A stretch of DNA of 64,000 bases from Lineus longissimus (lineage: Eukaryota; Nemertea; Pilidiophora; Heteronemertea; Lineidae): contig NC_088321.1 of the NCBI RefSeq assembly GCF_910592395.1, positions 4,896,001-4,960,000 on the forward strand, in the 5' to 3' direction. Under the pieces are notes generated by a model. The model worked only from the letters and a program-made list of their open reading frames with translations, made no database searches and was not told the DNA's origin. Each line of letters starts with the position of its first letter. Positions within the stretch are counted from its first letter, which is position 1. The position numbers and the translations under genes are program-made. Positions 36,725 through 47,750 of the stretch are shown here, one piece after another.

Positions 36725-37178
36725 GTACCAACACTAATGAATAATGTGTTCTTATCCCTATGACTCCATACACAGTGAGGGCATTGTCCCATTCCCATCA
36801 AATGCTAACTTATTGTACCGTATTAGGGTGGAAGTTGGGGAGCAGATACCTACCGTTGCACGCCTGTCAAAATAAGCAGTGATGAGCTTAGCGCGATATG
36901 GAACATTCTTCAGAAACTCAAGCGAGGGAAGTCTGCTCATTAGCATATCTCGTACCAACACTAATGAATAATGTGTTCTTATCCCTATTACTCCATACAC
37001 AGTGAGGGCATTGTCCCATTCCCATCAAATGCTAACTTATTGTACCGTATTAGGGTGGAAGTGGGGGAGCAGATACCTACCGTTGCAAGCCTGTAATAAT
37101 CAGCAGTGATGAGCTTAGCGCGATATGGAACATTCTTCAGAAACTCAAGCGAGGGAAGTCTGCTCATTAGCATATCTC
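36725..37178. repeat. 227-bp tandem duplication at the right end of E
   Basis: Units at 36725-36951 and 36952-37178 are about 97 percent identical. The second merges into the terminal block that is repeated inverted at 43221-43752. Confidence 0.9.
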
Positions 37179-37616
37179 GCGCACTGCTATTTCTTGTCAA
37201 ACATCGTAGTGAAATCGTAATGGAAAACGTCTGGCTTTGCGCCAGACGTTGAGACTAATAAGTGAAGAACTAGTAGGTAAACAATTTCTACTTGCGCGAG
37301 ACTGCTCTGATAAAATTATCATTGCAGAGACTACGGTGACGTAGACATATATTTTTTACAATCAAAAATGCCCTCAAAAGACGACATGGAATGATTATTT
37401 TATTGATATTTCCTACTATATACCTTCCAATTATCACTTTATACGAATAGATCGGCGTTAGGTCGCATACTTTTCTTTCCTGGTGACACTATAAAGCAAA
37501 ATAGTTGCAACCCCGTAAATGCGCTATAAGTCCAATAATAAGTGACGGTGACCCGTTATAAATGTTTCGCCAGCTTCGCTTTTTTGCCGCTACGCGGCGC
37601 GTTGGGCCCTTGCGTC
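37084..37616. repeat. Right terminal block of E (hairpin-bearing)
   Basis: Matches the reverse complement of 43221-43752 over about 530 bp with few differences. It contains a perfect hairpin with 10-bp arms (AACGTCTGGC, 37223-37247) and, near the border, GCCGCTACGCGGC. Similarity stops at TTGCGTC (37616). In coding orientation this is the 5' end of the element. Confidence 0.75.
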
Positions 37617-37835
37617 CAGAACAATCCATACAGGACTTCGTAACACATACGTTGTTGATGTTTCGAAGTCTTAAGAGCCAAGGCTGGCAGTCCAAGTTGT
37701 CTCAGAAATTTTTGACCTATTCACAATCAAAAGAGGTGGATTCGAGCTGGCCAAGTTTGTCACATCTTAGACAAAGATCTTCTGCTGCTGCTAGATGATC
37801 GAAAACTCCAGGCGGCATCAAGAGTGTGAGTCGAT

Positions 37836-38234
37836 ATGGGACATGAATACAATAGCAGGGGAAGAGGTGGCAGAGGATGGCGTGGATGTCGGCGTACCAA
37901 CCCCTCACTTCCAAGTGTCTTGAGGTTAAGGGATCACTCCCTTGGCAATTGCAGTGGTTCGGATGCTGACTCCGATGATGGTTTTAAAGTTCCCAGTTAT
38001 GAACAGAAATGGTTGCGTAGACGTGAAAACTCGAGTCAAAAGGTGATCACCGGCAAATCTGGTAGCTGTGGTTTCAAGGGTGCCCCGGAGCCGGACAGAG
38101 ATTTGTTCTTCTTTGAGTCGATCATTCAACTCTTACTGAGGACCTTGAGAGTCATCTCAAAAATAAGAATTTTGAGATTCGCAAGCTTGCGATTGTGTCT
38201 CATGAGGAAGCCCAGTTCAGATCCTTTCGATTAA
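37836..38234 (+). pseudogene. LINE ORF1-like fragment, frameshifted
   Basis: Starts at an ATG with a Gly/Arg-rich stretch (RGRGGRGWRG). After a frameshift near 38115 it reads STLTEDLESHLKNKNFEIRK and then KSQFGRLF. That pattern is typical of the nucleic-acid-binding C-terminal half of ORF1 proteins from animal LINEs. It ends just before the endonuclease frame at 38353, as expected for an ORF1/ORF2 arrangement. It is inactive, and the exact clade is not assignable. Confidence 0.5.
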
Positions 38235-38352
38235 CTGTGTCAAAGTCACAGTTTGGCAGGCTGTTTGATGAGAGCTTTGGCCAGAGGGTTTGCGCATTAG
38301 AAAATTCAATACCCCGCGATCGCAGCTCGGAGGATAACGACAGTAGTAATCA

Positions 38353-39069
38353 GTGATGGCTAGTTACGGTACTTTTGTGAACGTTAAACTGCTCTTCACC
38401 TGGTTGTCAATCATGAGCCTGTTGAATATCACAACATACAATGGTAACAGACTAGGGCCCTGTAGAAAGGAGGACATGACCGCATATAGTGACTTTGTTC
38501 TTTTTCCAGAACACTGGCAATATGTTGAGCAGCTCAATAAACTGAGCGCTGACTTAGGACATAACATGAACATTCATGGTGTTTCTGGTATGGATAAGGA
38601 ATCTTCGTTGGTTGGCAGACCACATGGGGGTGTCGCAATCGCCTGGAACGCGAGTTTAGGCGCTGTTGTAAAACCTGTGCAGTGGGAATCCAAACGAGTG
38701 TGTGCTGCTCAGGTCAAAAACTTGAGTCTTCATCCTGATCAGAGTGAAATTCTTTTGGTAAATGTTTATAAGCCGAACAACAGTGGTCAGCAGAATATTG
38801 GTGATTTTAACGGGGTGTTGCAAGAAATCACAGCCATTCTTGAAAGTAATCAAGCTACTGATATAATTATTGGAGGGGACTGGAATACTGACTTTAGCAG
38901 AGCTGACTCGGCTCATACTCGGGCCTTACTTGATTTCATTGAAAGGGAGAGCCTGGTCAGTGGACAGGTACCCAATACCTGTAATGCTGAATACACTTTT
39001 GAGAGTAAAATAACGGGTGAAAGACCACTAACTGATCATTTAAATGTTTCGGAAAGTGTGTTTAACTAG
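38353..39069 (+). pseudogene. LINE ORF2 apurinic-endonuclease domain, decayed
   Basis: A 238-residue frame with the endonuclease/exonuclease/phosphatase signature. It has LFPEHW (the position of the catalytic Glu motif), HGVSGMDKESSLVGRPHGG and GGDWNTDFSR, the catalytic Asp-Asn block. The C-terminal SDH-type motif is lost; a short PLTDHLNV follows and then a stop. It lies within the LINE remnant, after the ORF1 fragment and before a reverse-transcriptase-linker fragment. Confidence 0.75.
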
Positions 39070-39081
39070 AACTGAGATTTC

Positions 39082-39600
39082 ACCGGCACTCCAGAGCTGT
39101 GTATCACTTGGCCGTGAGACGGATCAAAAGGGAACAAGATAGAGTTGCTGCTGAAAAATTGGCTAATTCTCTAAGGGGTAAAAACAATAAAGAATTTTGG
39201 AAACATGTCAAAAAGATCAAAGATTGGGGTGGTGTAATTAATGCTGAGTTCAGTGGATCGAGGGTAAGGAGGATATTTATGAAGTGTTTGCTGACAAATT
39301 CAAAATTGTGTATAATTCCGTGCCTTATTAAAATGTTGATATGAATAATTTAAAGGAGTCAATGAGTGAAAACATCCTGTTAAAGTGTTGTGAGGGTCGG
39401 TGTAATAAAAACCACCGGGTTGGCGTTGAGGATGTGAGCCTGGGTATCTGGAAGCTTGTAAGAGGGGGAAGAAGGATAGTTCCCCTCACATTCAGTCAGA
39501 TCATTTTATTCATGGAGGTCATAAATCAAATTATGTTATCCTCAATGCTTCTAAGCTCAATGGTCTCGCATGGATATTATGGCATGATATATGTTGCAAT
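39082..39600 (+). pseudogene. LINE linker/reverse-transcriptase fragment
   Basis: Continues the LINE in other frames: VRRIKREQDRVAAEKLANSL and then NNKEFWKHVKKI, typical of the region between endonuclease and reverse transcriptase. Short pieces follow (KKGKKDSS, QSDHFI). No catalytic YxDD segment is present. The element is 3'-truncated at about 39600. Confidence 0.6.
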
Positions 39601-39889
39601 ATTCAATAAAAATATTTTTCATGCAATATTGATATTTGTTCATTCATCGTTTCATTTTTGATGCAATGTTACACTTTTTTATGCAATGTTAAAATTTCCA
39701 TTCAATGTGTGTTCATATTTGATACAATGTTACATTTCTTTCTGCAATGTTTACTTGATAATTGTTCATTCAATATTTCATATTTGATGCAATAATTCAC
39801 TTTTTTCATGCAATAATGCTCAAATTTTCATTCGATAGTTGCCCTGATAATTAATCATTCAATGTTTCGTATTCGTTTCAATGTTTCAC
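39590..39889. repeat. Irregular CAATRTT motif array
   Basis: About a dozen copies of TGCAATRTT / TTCAATRTT at irregular 15-40-bp spacing in AT-rich DNA. The pattern resumes after the repeat insertion, at 41054-41145. Confidence 0.6.
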
Positions 39890-39951
39890 TTTTTAGCTCA
39901 CCTCTTAGCAGAGGTGAGCTTATCCCATACCGTGGCGTCCGTCGTCCGTCG

Positions 39952-40010
<59 letters not shown>

Positions 40011-41049
40011 CGTCGTCCGTTAGCAGGGCACGTTTCGTAACTGTTAGAGCTATTGAGTTGAAACTTAGTAGACATGTACCCTTATGTAATGACACCTTGG
40101 AGACCAAGTTTCGGTCCGATTCGTTTCATGGTTTGGCCACCAGGGGGCCAAACGTTAAAAGTGAAAATATGCAATATCTCCCTTAATAGTAGTCGGGAAA
40201 TTTTGAAAAAAATATGGTAGGTACTTCTAGCAAAGGTGCATCATATATCCTCCGGGTTTTTGATTTGACCTCCTTTTCAAGGTCACAGAGGTCAAATGGT
40301 GTAAATTGGCCGTTAGGATGTAACGATGGCACGTTTCTAAACTGCAATGACTATTGATACCAAATTTGGTACACATTTACCCCTTAGTCAGGTGATCTCA
40401 GGGACCGAAGTTTGGTCCAATATGATTCACCACTTGACCACCAGGGGGCAAAATCCAAAAACCTTAAAAATGTGATTATTCCTTAACTTCTTGCCTGATT
40501 GCCACCAATTTGATATCATGGGTACATCTAACCACCATACAGTATATGTCACACAGGTTTTTAATTTGACCTTCTTGTCAAGGTCACAGAGGTCAAATGG
40601 CGTAAATTCGCCGTCAGGCCGTAACTATGGCACGTTTCTTAACTGCAATGACTATTGATCACAAATTAAGTACACATGTACCCCTTGGTCAGGTGATCTC
40701 AGGTACCGAAGTTTGGTGCGATCTGATTTGCCATTTGGCCTCCAGGGAGGGGGCCAAATCCTAAATTCTTCAAAATGCCATTATTCCTAGTAATGACTTG
40801 CCCGATTGGCACCAATTTTATATCATAGGTACATCTAATTCTAACAACCATTCAATGTGTCACCCGGGTCTTCTTTGATTTGACCTACTTTTCAAGGTCA
40901 CAGAGGTCGAATGTACTGTAAATTGGCCATTTTGGGGAAATTGTAATTGCTTGGACCTACATCAAACCTAACACTACATGACACAATACCATGCTCTTTA
41001 TCCATCTTTCCTCCACATGAGGTGAGCACAATGGCCCTGGCCATTTCAT
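39890..41049 (+). mobile_element. Pearl-like repeat, copy 4
   Basis: Full-length copy inserted in the CAATRTT array. It has the 5' hairpin, (GTC)n, three core units, the CTCF-like 15-mer at 40134-40148 and the 3' hairpin. The flanks show no target-site duplication. Confidence 0.85.
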
Positions 41050-41159
41050 TTATGCAATAACGATTTCTAAATTTCATAAAATGATCATGTAATATTTGGC
41101 AATTATTCATTCAATGTTGGCGGAAACTTTTTCATTCAATATTTTGCGAAAATATTTAT

Positions 41160-42089
41160 GCGAAAACTGCATTGTGGGTAATATTAGAAACGCGGACGCT
41201 GATTGGCTAATCTCATGACAGGGAATAAGACAGACGTACCAAAAGCTCCATTGTTGTGTACATGCTGTCAATGGCTGTATATGAATGAGACTAAACCATA
41301 CAATTGTGATTATCGTGACATCCTCCCTCCAAGCTCGTATCAAACGACTTTGGAAAAAGTTGTGTACAATGTGCTAGTGGTATTGTAATCCTTATGAAAA
41401 TAACTGAAAGAACACAGCTCTTAGACAGGGCTCAAAGTTCAATTTTTTACTAAGGAGCACACAGCTCCTTACCTCCAAATTTTAGGATCTGAGTTGCAAT
41501 ATTTAGGAGCTGAATTTTCAGATAATCGATGACGATATCTTTGTGTGGTATGCCATCAGGTAGGCTTACTTGACCTACAGCTCTTGCTGGTCTAGTACTG
41601 TATAAGAAAACAAAAGAGACAGCATTATCGCACCGGTAGCCAGTGAATTCTACTAAAACAAATTGTGTTTTTCTCAGGATCAAAATCAGCTGAGACATCC
41701 CCTGGACATAACAACGATAGATTACACTATGCAAGGAAGGTTCAACTGTACTGTACTACAGCAGCTGTACTACAGGGTCTTCCCTGGGATTTCAATGAAC
41801 AACCATGTCGGATTTTCGCTTGGGTGCGCGCGCGGCAAAATTAAAAAAAAAAAAGAAGATTTTTTTTGCTTCAAATTAAGGTATTCTGACCCCTTTTTCT
41901 GTCTTCTGGGGCCCCAGGCATATTTTGCATTCTGATGGTGACATAACAGTCACTCAGAACGTACGTCCTTATCCACAATTTAAAAAAAAAATTAAATTAA
42001 AATTTTTTTTTTGAGGATGTCGGACCAAGTGGCGCCCTCTTTAATTGTGACAAGCCGACATGGTTAAAACAGCCAGGTAGCCTCTGCCC
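41160..42089. other. Spacer without a gene
   Basis: Contains A- and T-homopolymer stretches (about 41845-41870 and 41983-42015). No recognisable coding or RNA feature. Confidence 0.4.
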
Positions 42090-42233
42090 TAAAGGGACAC
42101 TTCACTCATTTGGAAATTTAGAAATATCCTTAATACATTCAAATTAATTGATATCTGCAATATTAGGCGTCAGATTTTTTTTACATCAGCGAACAAAAAT
42201 TCAAATTTTTTCAATGAGTGGAGTCTCCCTTTA
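42090..42233. mobile_element. TA-flanked MITE
   Basis: The ends AAAGGGACACTTCACTCATT and, in reverse, AAAGGGAGACTCCACTCATT are near-perfect terminal inverted repeats of about 20 bp. TA lies at both borders. At about 140 bp with no coding, it fits a Tc1/mariner- or PIF-type MITE. Confidence 0.7.
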
Positions 42234-43220
42234 ACAGCATCAGCAATTATTAAAAGTCTGCCTTATTTTTCAAACGAGACTAATCATTTTTATTTACCTC
42301 AGTTGAGAAGTAATAGGAGTAAGTGAAACAAACGCCGGCCCGTTACGGGTAAGTTTAGTGTAAAACATTTCGCGGGAAATCCTGACGACCACATGCTACC
42401 ACGCCCTGGTGACATCTTTCCATGTGACAAATCAAACTCTACTAGGACAATTTTATCTGCATAGTTAATATCATATGTTCTTGGCAATGTAGGCCTAATT
42501 CAAGGAATACATGTTTGGAAGGGACCCGGGAGAAGCTGAGATTGATGCGCCGACGATTCAAAAACATTACGTCAATCAATGACGGGACGGGGTCATCTCA
42601 GTGCAACTCGACTCTGCTCAGTTGTAGTCCAGCTCACGTCACATATCAGATGGGCATGCAATACAAGAGATAAATGAATGACTAATCAAGAAATACTCAG
42701 GGTAAATGCTACTACTGTTGCACACTAACCATGGCAAAAACGAAAGCTTTCGCTGCTGGGGCTTGCGCTGGCGATCGTCACCAGTGGCCATTGTGTTGAC
42801 AGCCTAAGGGAGTGGATGAATTATGTTAATGAGTTATGTTACCTTTCAATTCCGTGCCGTGGCGCTGTAGTGCTGCGTGCTCCGTCTTGGGCGTTATCGA
42901 CGATGATCGGATTGAGCGGGAAGCGAGTGATGTGGGGTCTACAATCCAAAATCAAAAACGATCGCGCGCCACACCATTTTCAATAATTTGTTCGCAATCT
43001 ACGGAATACGATCGCTATTGTTTGAATCACTCGCAGACTTGTAAAATGGGTGATTTGGGAGTTCAGTCGCATGTTGTCAAAACAATTCGCAAAAACTGTA
43101 AAAAATCAATTCGCAGGTGTGCGAGTACGGGGACATTTCTGGTCGCATTATGAAATTTCTTGTCGCATATGCGACCATTTAGGCGCGAACTTTGAGCGCT
43201 GTTTGATAAAAACACAACTT
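42234..43220. other. Spacer without a gene
   Basis: Nothing recognisable. The last 180 bp contain several TCGCA/TGCGA motifs next to the border of E'. Confidence 0.35.
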
Positions 43221-44060
43221 GACGCAAGGGCCCAAAGCGCCGCGTAGCGGCAAAAAAGCGAAGCTGGCGAAACATTTATAACGGGTCACCGTCACTTATT
43301 ATTGGACTTATAGCGCATTTACGGGGTTGCAACTATTTTGCTTTATAGTGTCACCAGGAAAGAAAAGCATGCGACCTAACGCCGATCTATTTGTATCAAG
43401 TGATAATTGGAAGGTATATAATAGGAAATATCAATAAAATAATCATTCCATGTCGTCTTTGGAGGGCATTTTTGATTGTAAAAAATATATGTGTACGTCA
43501 CCGGAGTCTCTGCAATGATAATTTTATCACAGCAGTCTCGCGCAAGTAGAAGTTCTTTACCTAAAGTTCTTCACTTATTAGTCTCAATGTCTGGCGCAAA
43601 GCCAGACGTTTTCCATTACGATTTCACTACGATGTTTGACAAGAAGGAGCAGTGCGCGAGATATGCTAATGAGCAGACTTCCCTCGCTTGAGTTTCGGAA
43701 GAATGTTCCATATCGCGCTAAGCTGACCACTGCTGACCATGACAGGCGTGCATTGGACTGGTACAGGTTGGAACTGATCATTGAATATGCTGGTGGTGAC
43801 GCTTTCTGATGAGAAGTTGGTCGTGACTGATGCAGTATCCTTGGACTTGTCCACAGCATCGTTTAATCATTGCTTTTTGAGCTGCCTTGATTCTGTACTT
43901 ACCCAAATACTGAGACCAAATTAATGCCTGTTGACTGTGCTTTAACAAGAGAGACTGGCGCCATGCCTAGTCTCTCTTAAAGCACAGTCAACAGACACCA
44001 ACCCCGCAGACTCAGAAACCACAAACGCCCAACCCTTCCTGCTACCTTAATACTTCTGGA
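43221..44060 (+). mobile_element. E', inverted internally deleted derivative of E
   Basis: Three blocks lie in order. 43221-43752 is the reverse complement of the right end of E (37084-37616). 43752-43901 is a direct copy of 32376-32525 from the Rep gene. 43905-44060 is the reverse complement of the left hairpin end (21274-21425). Read on the minus strand, the order left end, gene piece, right end matches E, but the gene piece is flipped. The gene piece has the same 150-bp length as in E, a handful of substitutions and a stop near its end. It is non-autonomous by structure. Confidence 0.75.
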
Positions 44061-44115
44061 TTATTGGATTTATGCTGTTGACTAATAAGTACCATTTCCT
44101 TTCTTTTCAATGCAG

Positions 44116-46802
44116 ACTGTTAATGAAGCCATTGCCAACTTAAACCAACTGCAACCTGAACAATCAAAGACTAAGAGTGATGATGACTCCAAGTGCTATG
44201 ATAGTGACCCTCAGATTGATTTCGAGGTGCCTGCCATGCCTGCCCCCGTAGCGCCCAGTCCCAAATTAACAAGCATTCGACTAACTAGGTCTGAAAGTGA
44301 GTTTTTTTTCCTTCAATATCCTTAACTGAGTTTTTCTTCAATATCCTAAACTGGGTGTACCCAAGTACTTCCTATGATGCTGTGATGTGCAATGCCACGT
44401 GACAAAAATGTTGACATTCATTGGAACCCATTTATCTATTGACCCACTCTTCTTGCAGTTTATGTTGTCAGCATTCCTCCAGCAGAAATGGTTTCGAGGG
44501 GACATCAAGTCCGGATGCCATATCGGTCAAATGAAACGCAGACCACTAATTTTCAACCTGACCTCACCCACACTTCAGTGTCGATCATGAAGGTACCAAG
44601 TACGCCTGAAACTGCATCTACCCCTCAGCCAAAATACAAGAGGAAGCGTTCTGATTCAGGTAACGATGAGGAGACTGAGCCCTTGGCAAAGCATTCTTTG
44701 TCATTTGTGGATGATGAAACCAAGGACCCCTCTTGGAATCCAAATATGTCTTTGGAAAGTGTTGCATCTACTAGGTATGTTTCATAGCACGATGTGCAAG
44801 GTTTGCAGTAGGCCTGCATAAGTTGCATTTAAACCTTTGTCATAGAGCAAGAGGAATGTAGTACCTTGTTGGAAAGGGTTTGAGTTTTCATACTAGTAAA
44901 TGTAAATTATGTCAACAGATCTTTAGTATCTAAAGAGATACTTATTTTTCTTAAATCCATTTCAGTGATGCCAACAATAAGCGAGCATCCTCATCCCTGA
45001 CCGAGGGCATGTGTGCAGTTTCAGTGTCCAAGCTTTTGGAGCTGTTCCACATCTGCTACAACTGCGGCTCAATGGTGACCATCACACAGTCATGCTTGTC
45101 ATGTGATGGTATCTGGAAATGGCAGAGCCAGGAAATGATTGGAACGGTATATGCTGGTAACATCGGCCTATCGATGGCAATTCTTGCAGCGGGTGCTATT
45201 CCAAACAAAGTGATAAGAGTCCTGCAATTCTGGGGCATTCGAAGCATTTCCTCCGGAACATATTTTCGACACCAGTCAAAGTACCTGAACCAGGCAGTAC
45301 GTAATGTTTGGGAGGAGGAGACCATCCAGGCACTGGCAGCTGTAGAGGACGTGGCCAAACTCTCCGGTGATGGAAGGTGCGATTCGCCCGGCCATTGTGC
45401 GAAGTATGGCTCTTACAAATTACATGACACAGGGAGAAACGCCATTGTCATGACACAACTTGTTCAGGTAAAAACTACAATTTGGCTCTCGTTGCTATTA
45501 TGGCATATCTTTCCAGTAAGCCTGTTTCTGCCATCATTCACTGAGGCAGTATCCTGAAGTCATATTTGTATTACAACAACATTCATATCACTTCAGTTTT
45601 TCATGTGCCTCATTATTTTGCAGTCCACTGAGGTTAAGAACTCCTATCACATGGAGCTGGAGGGCCTGTCCCGATGTGTCGATGAAGTGAAATCATACGT
45701 CCCACATGTTAAGATAGAATTAACAACTGATGGCCACAAATCAGTGGAGAAGTGGTTGAGAGAGGAACAATCGGACACCATAAAGCATTATTTTGATGTG
45801 TGGCATGTTGCTAAAGGTGAGTACCACTATCAGTGCTGTGATATGCACACACTGACTTAGTGTCTCAACAAATATAATCTTGTTTCTCATTTCCCTATTC
45901 CGTCGGTTCTCATGTTAACTCTTTTGGATGTGGCATTGAGAAAAGATCAACAAGATTCCAGTCGTCAATCTTTACTTTTAGGTAACTTCGATTAACTTAT
46001 GAATTTTATAGTATACAGTGCGTCCGGAAAAAAACTACCCACAGAAAAATGATAAAGTATTTGGGGTTTTTTTTTTCGGACGCACTGTATAAGTTATCTC
46101 TATTGCAAAATTGTGTCTAGTTCATTTAGTTAAACCATGCGACACTCCTGTCTGTCATCTAGGAAAGTTCATATTATACAATACTATACTTCAGGACTGA
46201 GGAAAAGACTCAAGCCCATAACCATGAACAGGCGGTTTCAGCTGGTCAACAAATGGCTGAAAAGTATTATCAATCACTTGTACTGGTGTGCCATGACCAG
46301 AAATAACGACCAATCATTGATCTTGGCCAAGTGGAGATCAATAGTGAACCATATAGCCGGTGTCCACACGCACGAAGAAAACGAACTGTTCCCCAAGTGT
46401 ATCCACAGTCGTATTCCAAGGCAGTGGTTTAAGAAAAGTGAGTATGTGCATGCCCTTACCCTTTACCCCAAAAATGGTTGCTGTATTCATGGAATAAAGC
46501 TAGAAATTGTTTTTCCAAACTTATTTGTGTATGAAAACACTTCTGTGTTTGGATTGTTAAATCAATCTGAAGTTACTGTGGTACTCCTCTACGGTTTTTG
46601 TCCTCTAGGAACAGAAGAATACGACAAGGTGTGTGCTCTGCTACTCAACAAGAACCTTCTACATTCAATCTCAAAGCTCAGCTCGGATGGCCAGACATCT
46701 GGTTTGGAGGGATACCATAGCAGCCTTCTACACTTCGCCCAAAAGATGTACCATTTCGGAGACCTGTATTCATCCACGACCGGAAGTGTGGCAGTCACAT
46801 AG
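44116..46802 (+). CDS. DDE-type transposase-like gene, six exons, 5' end missing
   Basis: Exons are 44116-44296, 44459-44774, 44966-45467, 45624-45816, 46195-46437 and 46609-46802. All junctions are GT/AG, all phases match, and they encode 542 residues without a stop. Features in order: an acidic/basic low-complexity start (KYKRKRSDSG); a Cys pair region CYNCGSM..CLSCDG; QFWGIRSISSGTYFRHQ; LSGDGRCDSPGHCAKYG; ELTTDGHKSV; YFDVWHVAKG; LYWCAM; SGLEGYHSSLLHFAQK. I recognise this as a family widespread in marine invertebrates and fish, usually left uncharacterised. Candidate catalytic acids are the Asp in GDGR, the Asp in TTDGH and the Glu in GLEGYHS. The N-terminus lies upstream, where E' now sits. 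The C-terminus ends early after KMYHFGDL. It may be a domesticated or recently immobilised copy. Confidence 0.72.
46014..46091. mobile_element. Mariner-type MITE in an intron
   Basis: TACAGTGCGTCCGGAAAAAA is mirrored by TTTTTTTTCGGACGCACTGTA, with TA on both sides. At about 78 bp it is almost pure terminal repeat. It lies in the fourth intron of the DDE-type gene. Confidence 0.85.
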
Positions 46803-47225
46803 AGCTTATCAAAATGTCAAGTTGTGGTAAATACATGGCTGGGATGGACCAAAGTGGAATTAATTCTCAATCTGTGGTTGATTCTCAATCTACAGAGTCA
46901 GGCCATCACAGAAATATGCTTTTTGATAATATATTTAAGAAAATGTGGTCTCACTGGTCAGTTTAGAACTTATATTTTGACAGGGCCATATCAATGCGTC
47001 AGTGACGTTTTGATGGATATGGTGTACGGAAATCATTTTTTCTCTGGCAATCGGTATTGGAATGTTTTTAAACTTTATTATGCTATTGGCAAAGCGTTGT
47101 TCTTGACACATATAAAATTTTGTGCAGATTTATTGGTCCAAGGTGTACTTTTTTTACCAACACTTATGAACAACAATGTAGACTTAATGTACACAGGTTT
47201 TAATAGAGGGCTCTGGCGTAGTAGT
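46763..47225. repeat. Direct repeat, copy A (3' flank of the DDE-type gene)
   Basis: Similar at roughly 70-75 percent to 52435-52910 in the same orientation, beginning at the last coding codons (GTATTCATCCAC). It is probably the 3' part of a transposon that carries the DDE-type gene. Confidence 0.65.
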
Positions 47226-47453
47226 CAAAATGGTTGACCAAGTATGAAAATTTGACACTTGCCATGCTTGCACGCACATTTATCTTATTTTCTCTATTCT
47301 GCACGTCCTTTTCATTCCTTTTTCTTGTAGTTGAACCAATATTTATTGCATTACTGTGCATATTAACCCTTTTCAGCCGCAATCATGGATTCAGTCCTTA
47401 AAACTGAAAATAAACCAGAACAGCGAACCTGATCTGAAGTCGAATACTAGTGT

Positions 47454-47750
47454 AAACAGTCTGTGTATTGGACTGGGTATAGTCGTAGTTATGGGGAGAC
47501 ACGGTTTAAACTACCTTGGGATGGGTGCAGCAAAAAGCACAGGGCCCATAGGCTTGCTTATATTGCTTATTATGGTGGCCCCTTGCCTTTTGGACTTTAT
47601 GTCTCTCACAAATGCCACAATGAATGCGCTGTGTGTCAATGTTGACCACTTGAGTTTAGAAGCGAGGGGTATTAACAACCAGAGGAAGACTTCCCTGGCT
47701 GAAAGGAAATGCTTTGGGCACTTAGATAAAAAAGACTGCTTGTTTGAGGT
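47454..47750 (+). pseudogene. His-Me (HNH-type) homing-endonuclease-like fragment
   Basis: One frame reads YWTGYSRSYGETRFKLPW and then KKHRAHRLAYIAYYGGPLPF and VSHKCHNE. A frameshift near 47630 then gives LCVNVDHLSLEARGINNQRK and KCFGHLDKKDC. The spacing of AHRL, SHKCHN, a Cys before the HLSLE block, an Asn further on and KCFGH..C matches the zinc-binding loop of I-PpoI-like His-Me finger endonucleases. The expected first Cys is absent. At under 100 residues with a frameshift it is probably a relic. It lies just downstream of the DDE-type gene, possibly once a separate mobile gene. Confidence 0.65.

Larger units (their letters stand above)
21274..37616 (-). mobile_element. Proposed Helitron-like element E (about 16.3 kb)
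   Basis: Limits are inferred from a second, internally deleted inverted copy (43221-44060). That copy shares exactly the left end (21274-21425) and the right end (37084-37616) of this segment, plus 150 bp of its Rep gene. Coding genes are on the minus strand: an HUH Rep/PIF1 helicase/GIY-YIG protein and a spliced second gene. The left end has a roughly 60-bp hairpin; the right end has the hairpin GCCGCTACGCGGC 18 bp from the border. Subterminal tandem repeats flank the genes, and a motif at 21655-21712 recurs inverted at 35104-35152. Later insertions (a piggyBac and a 1.1-kb element) inflate the length. No target-site duplication was found, as expected for Helitron-like elements. The boundaries are inference. 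Confidence 0.6.

Noticed and set aside
37084-43752. A single 6.6-kb transposon with 530-bp terminal inverted repeats (37084-37616 and 43221-43752)
   Set aside because: The arms face unrelated interiors, and each arm is better explained as the same end of two elements (E and E'), since the outer sides also match E.
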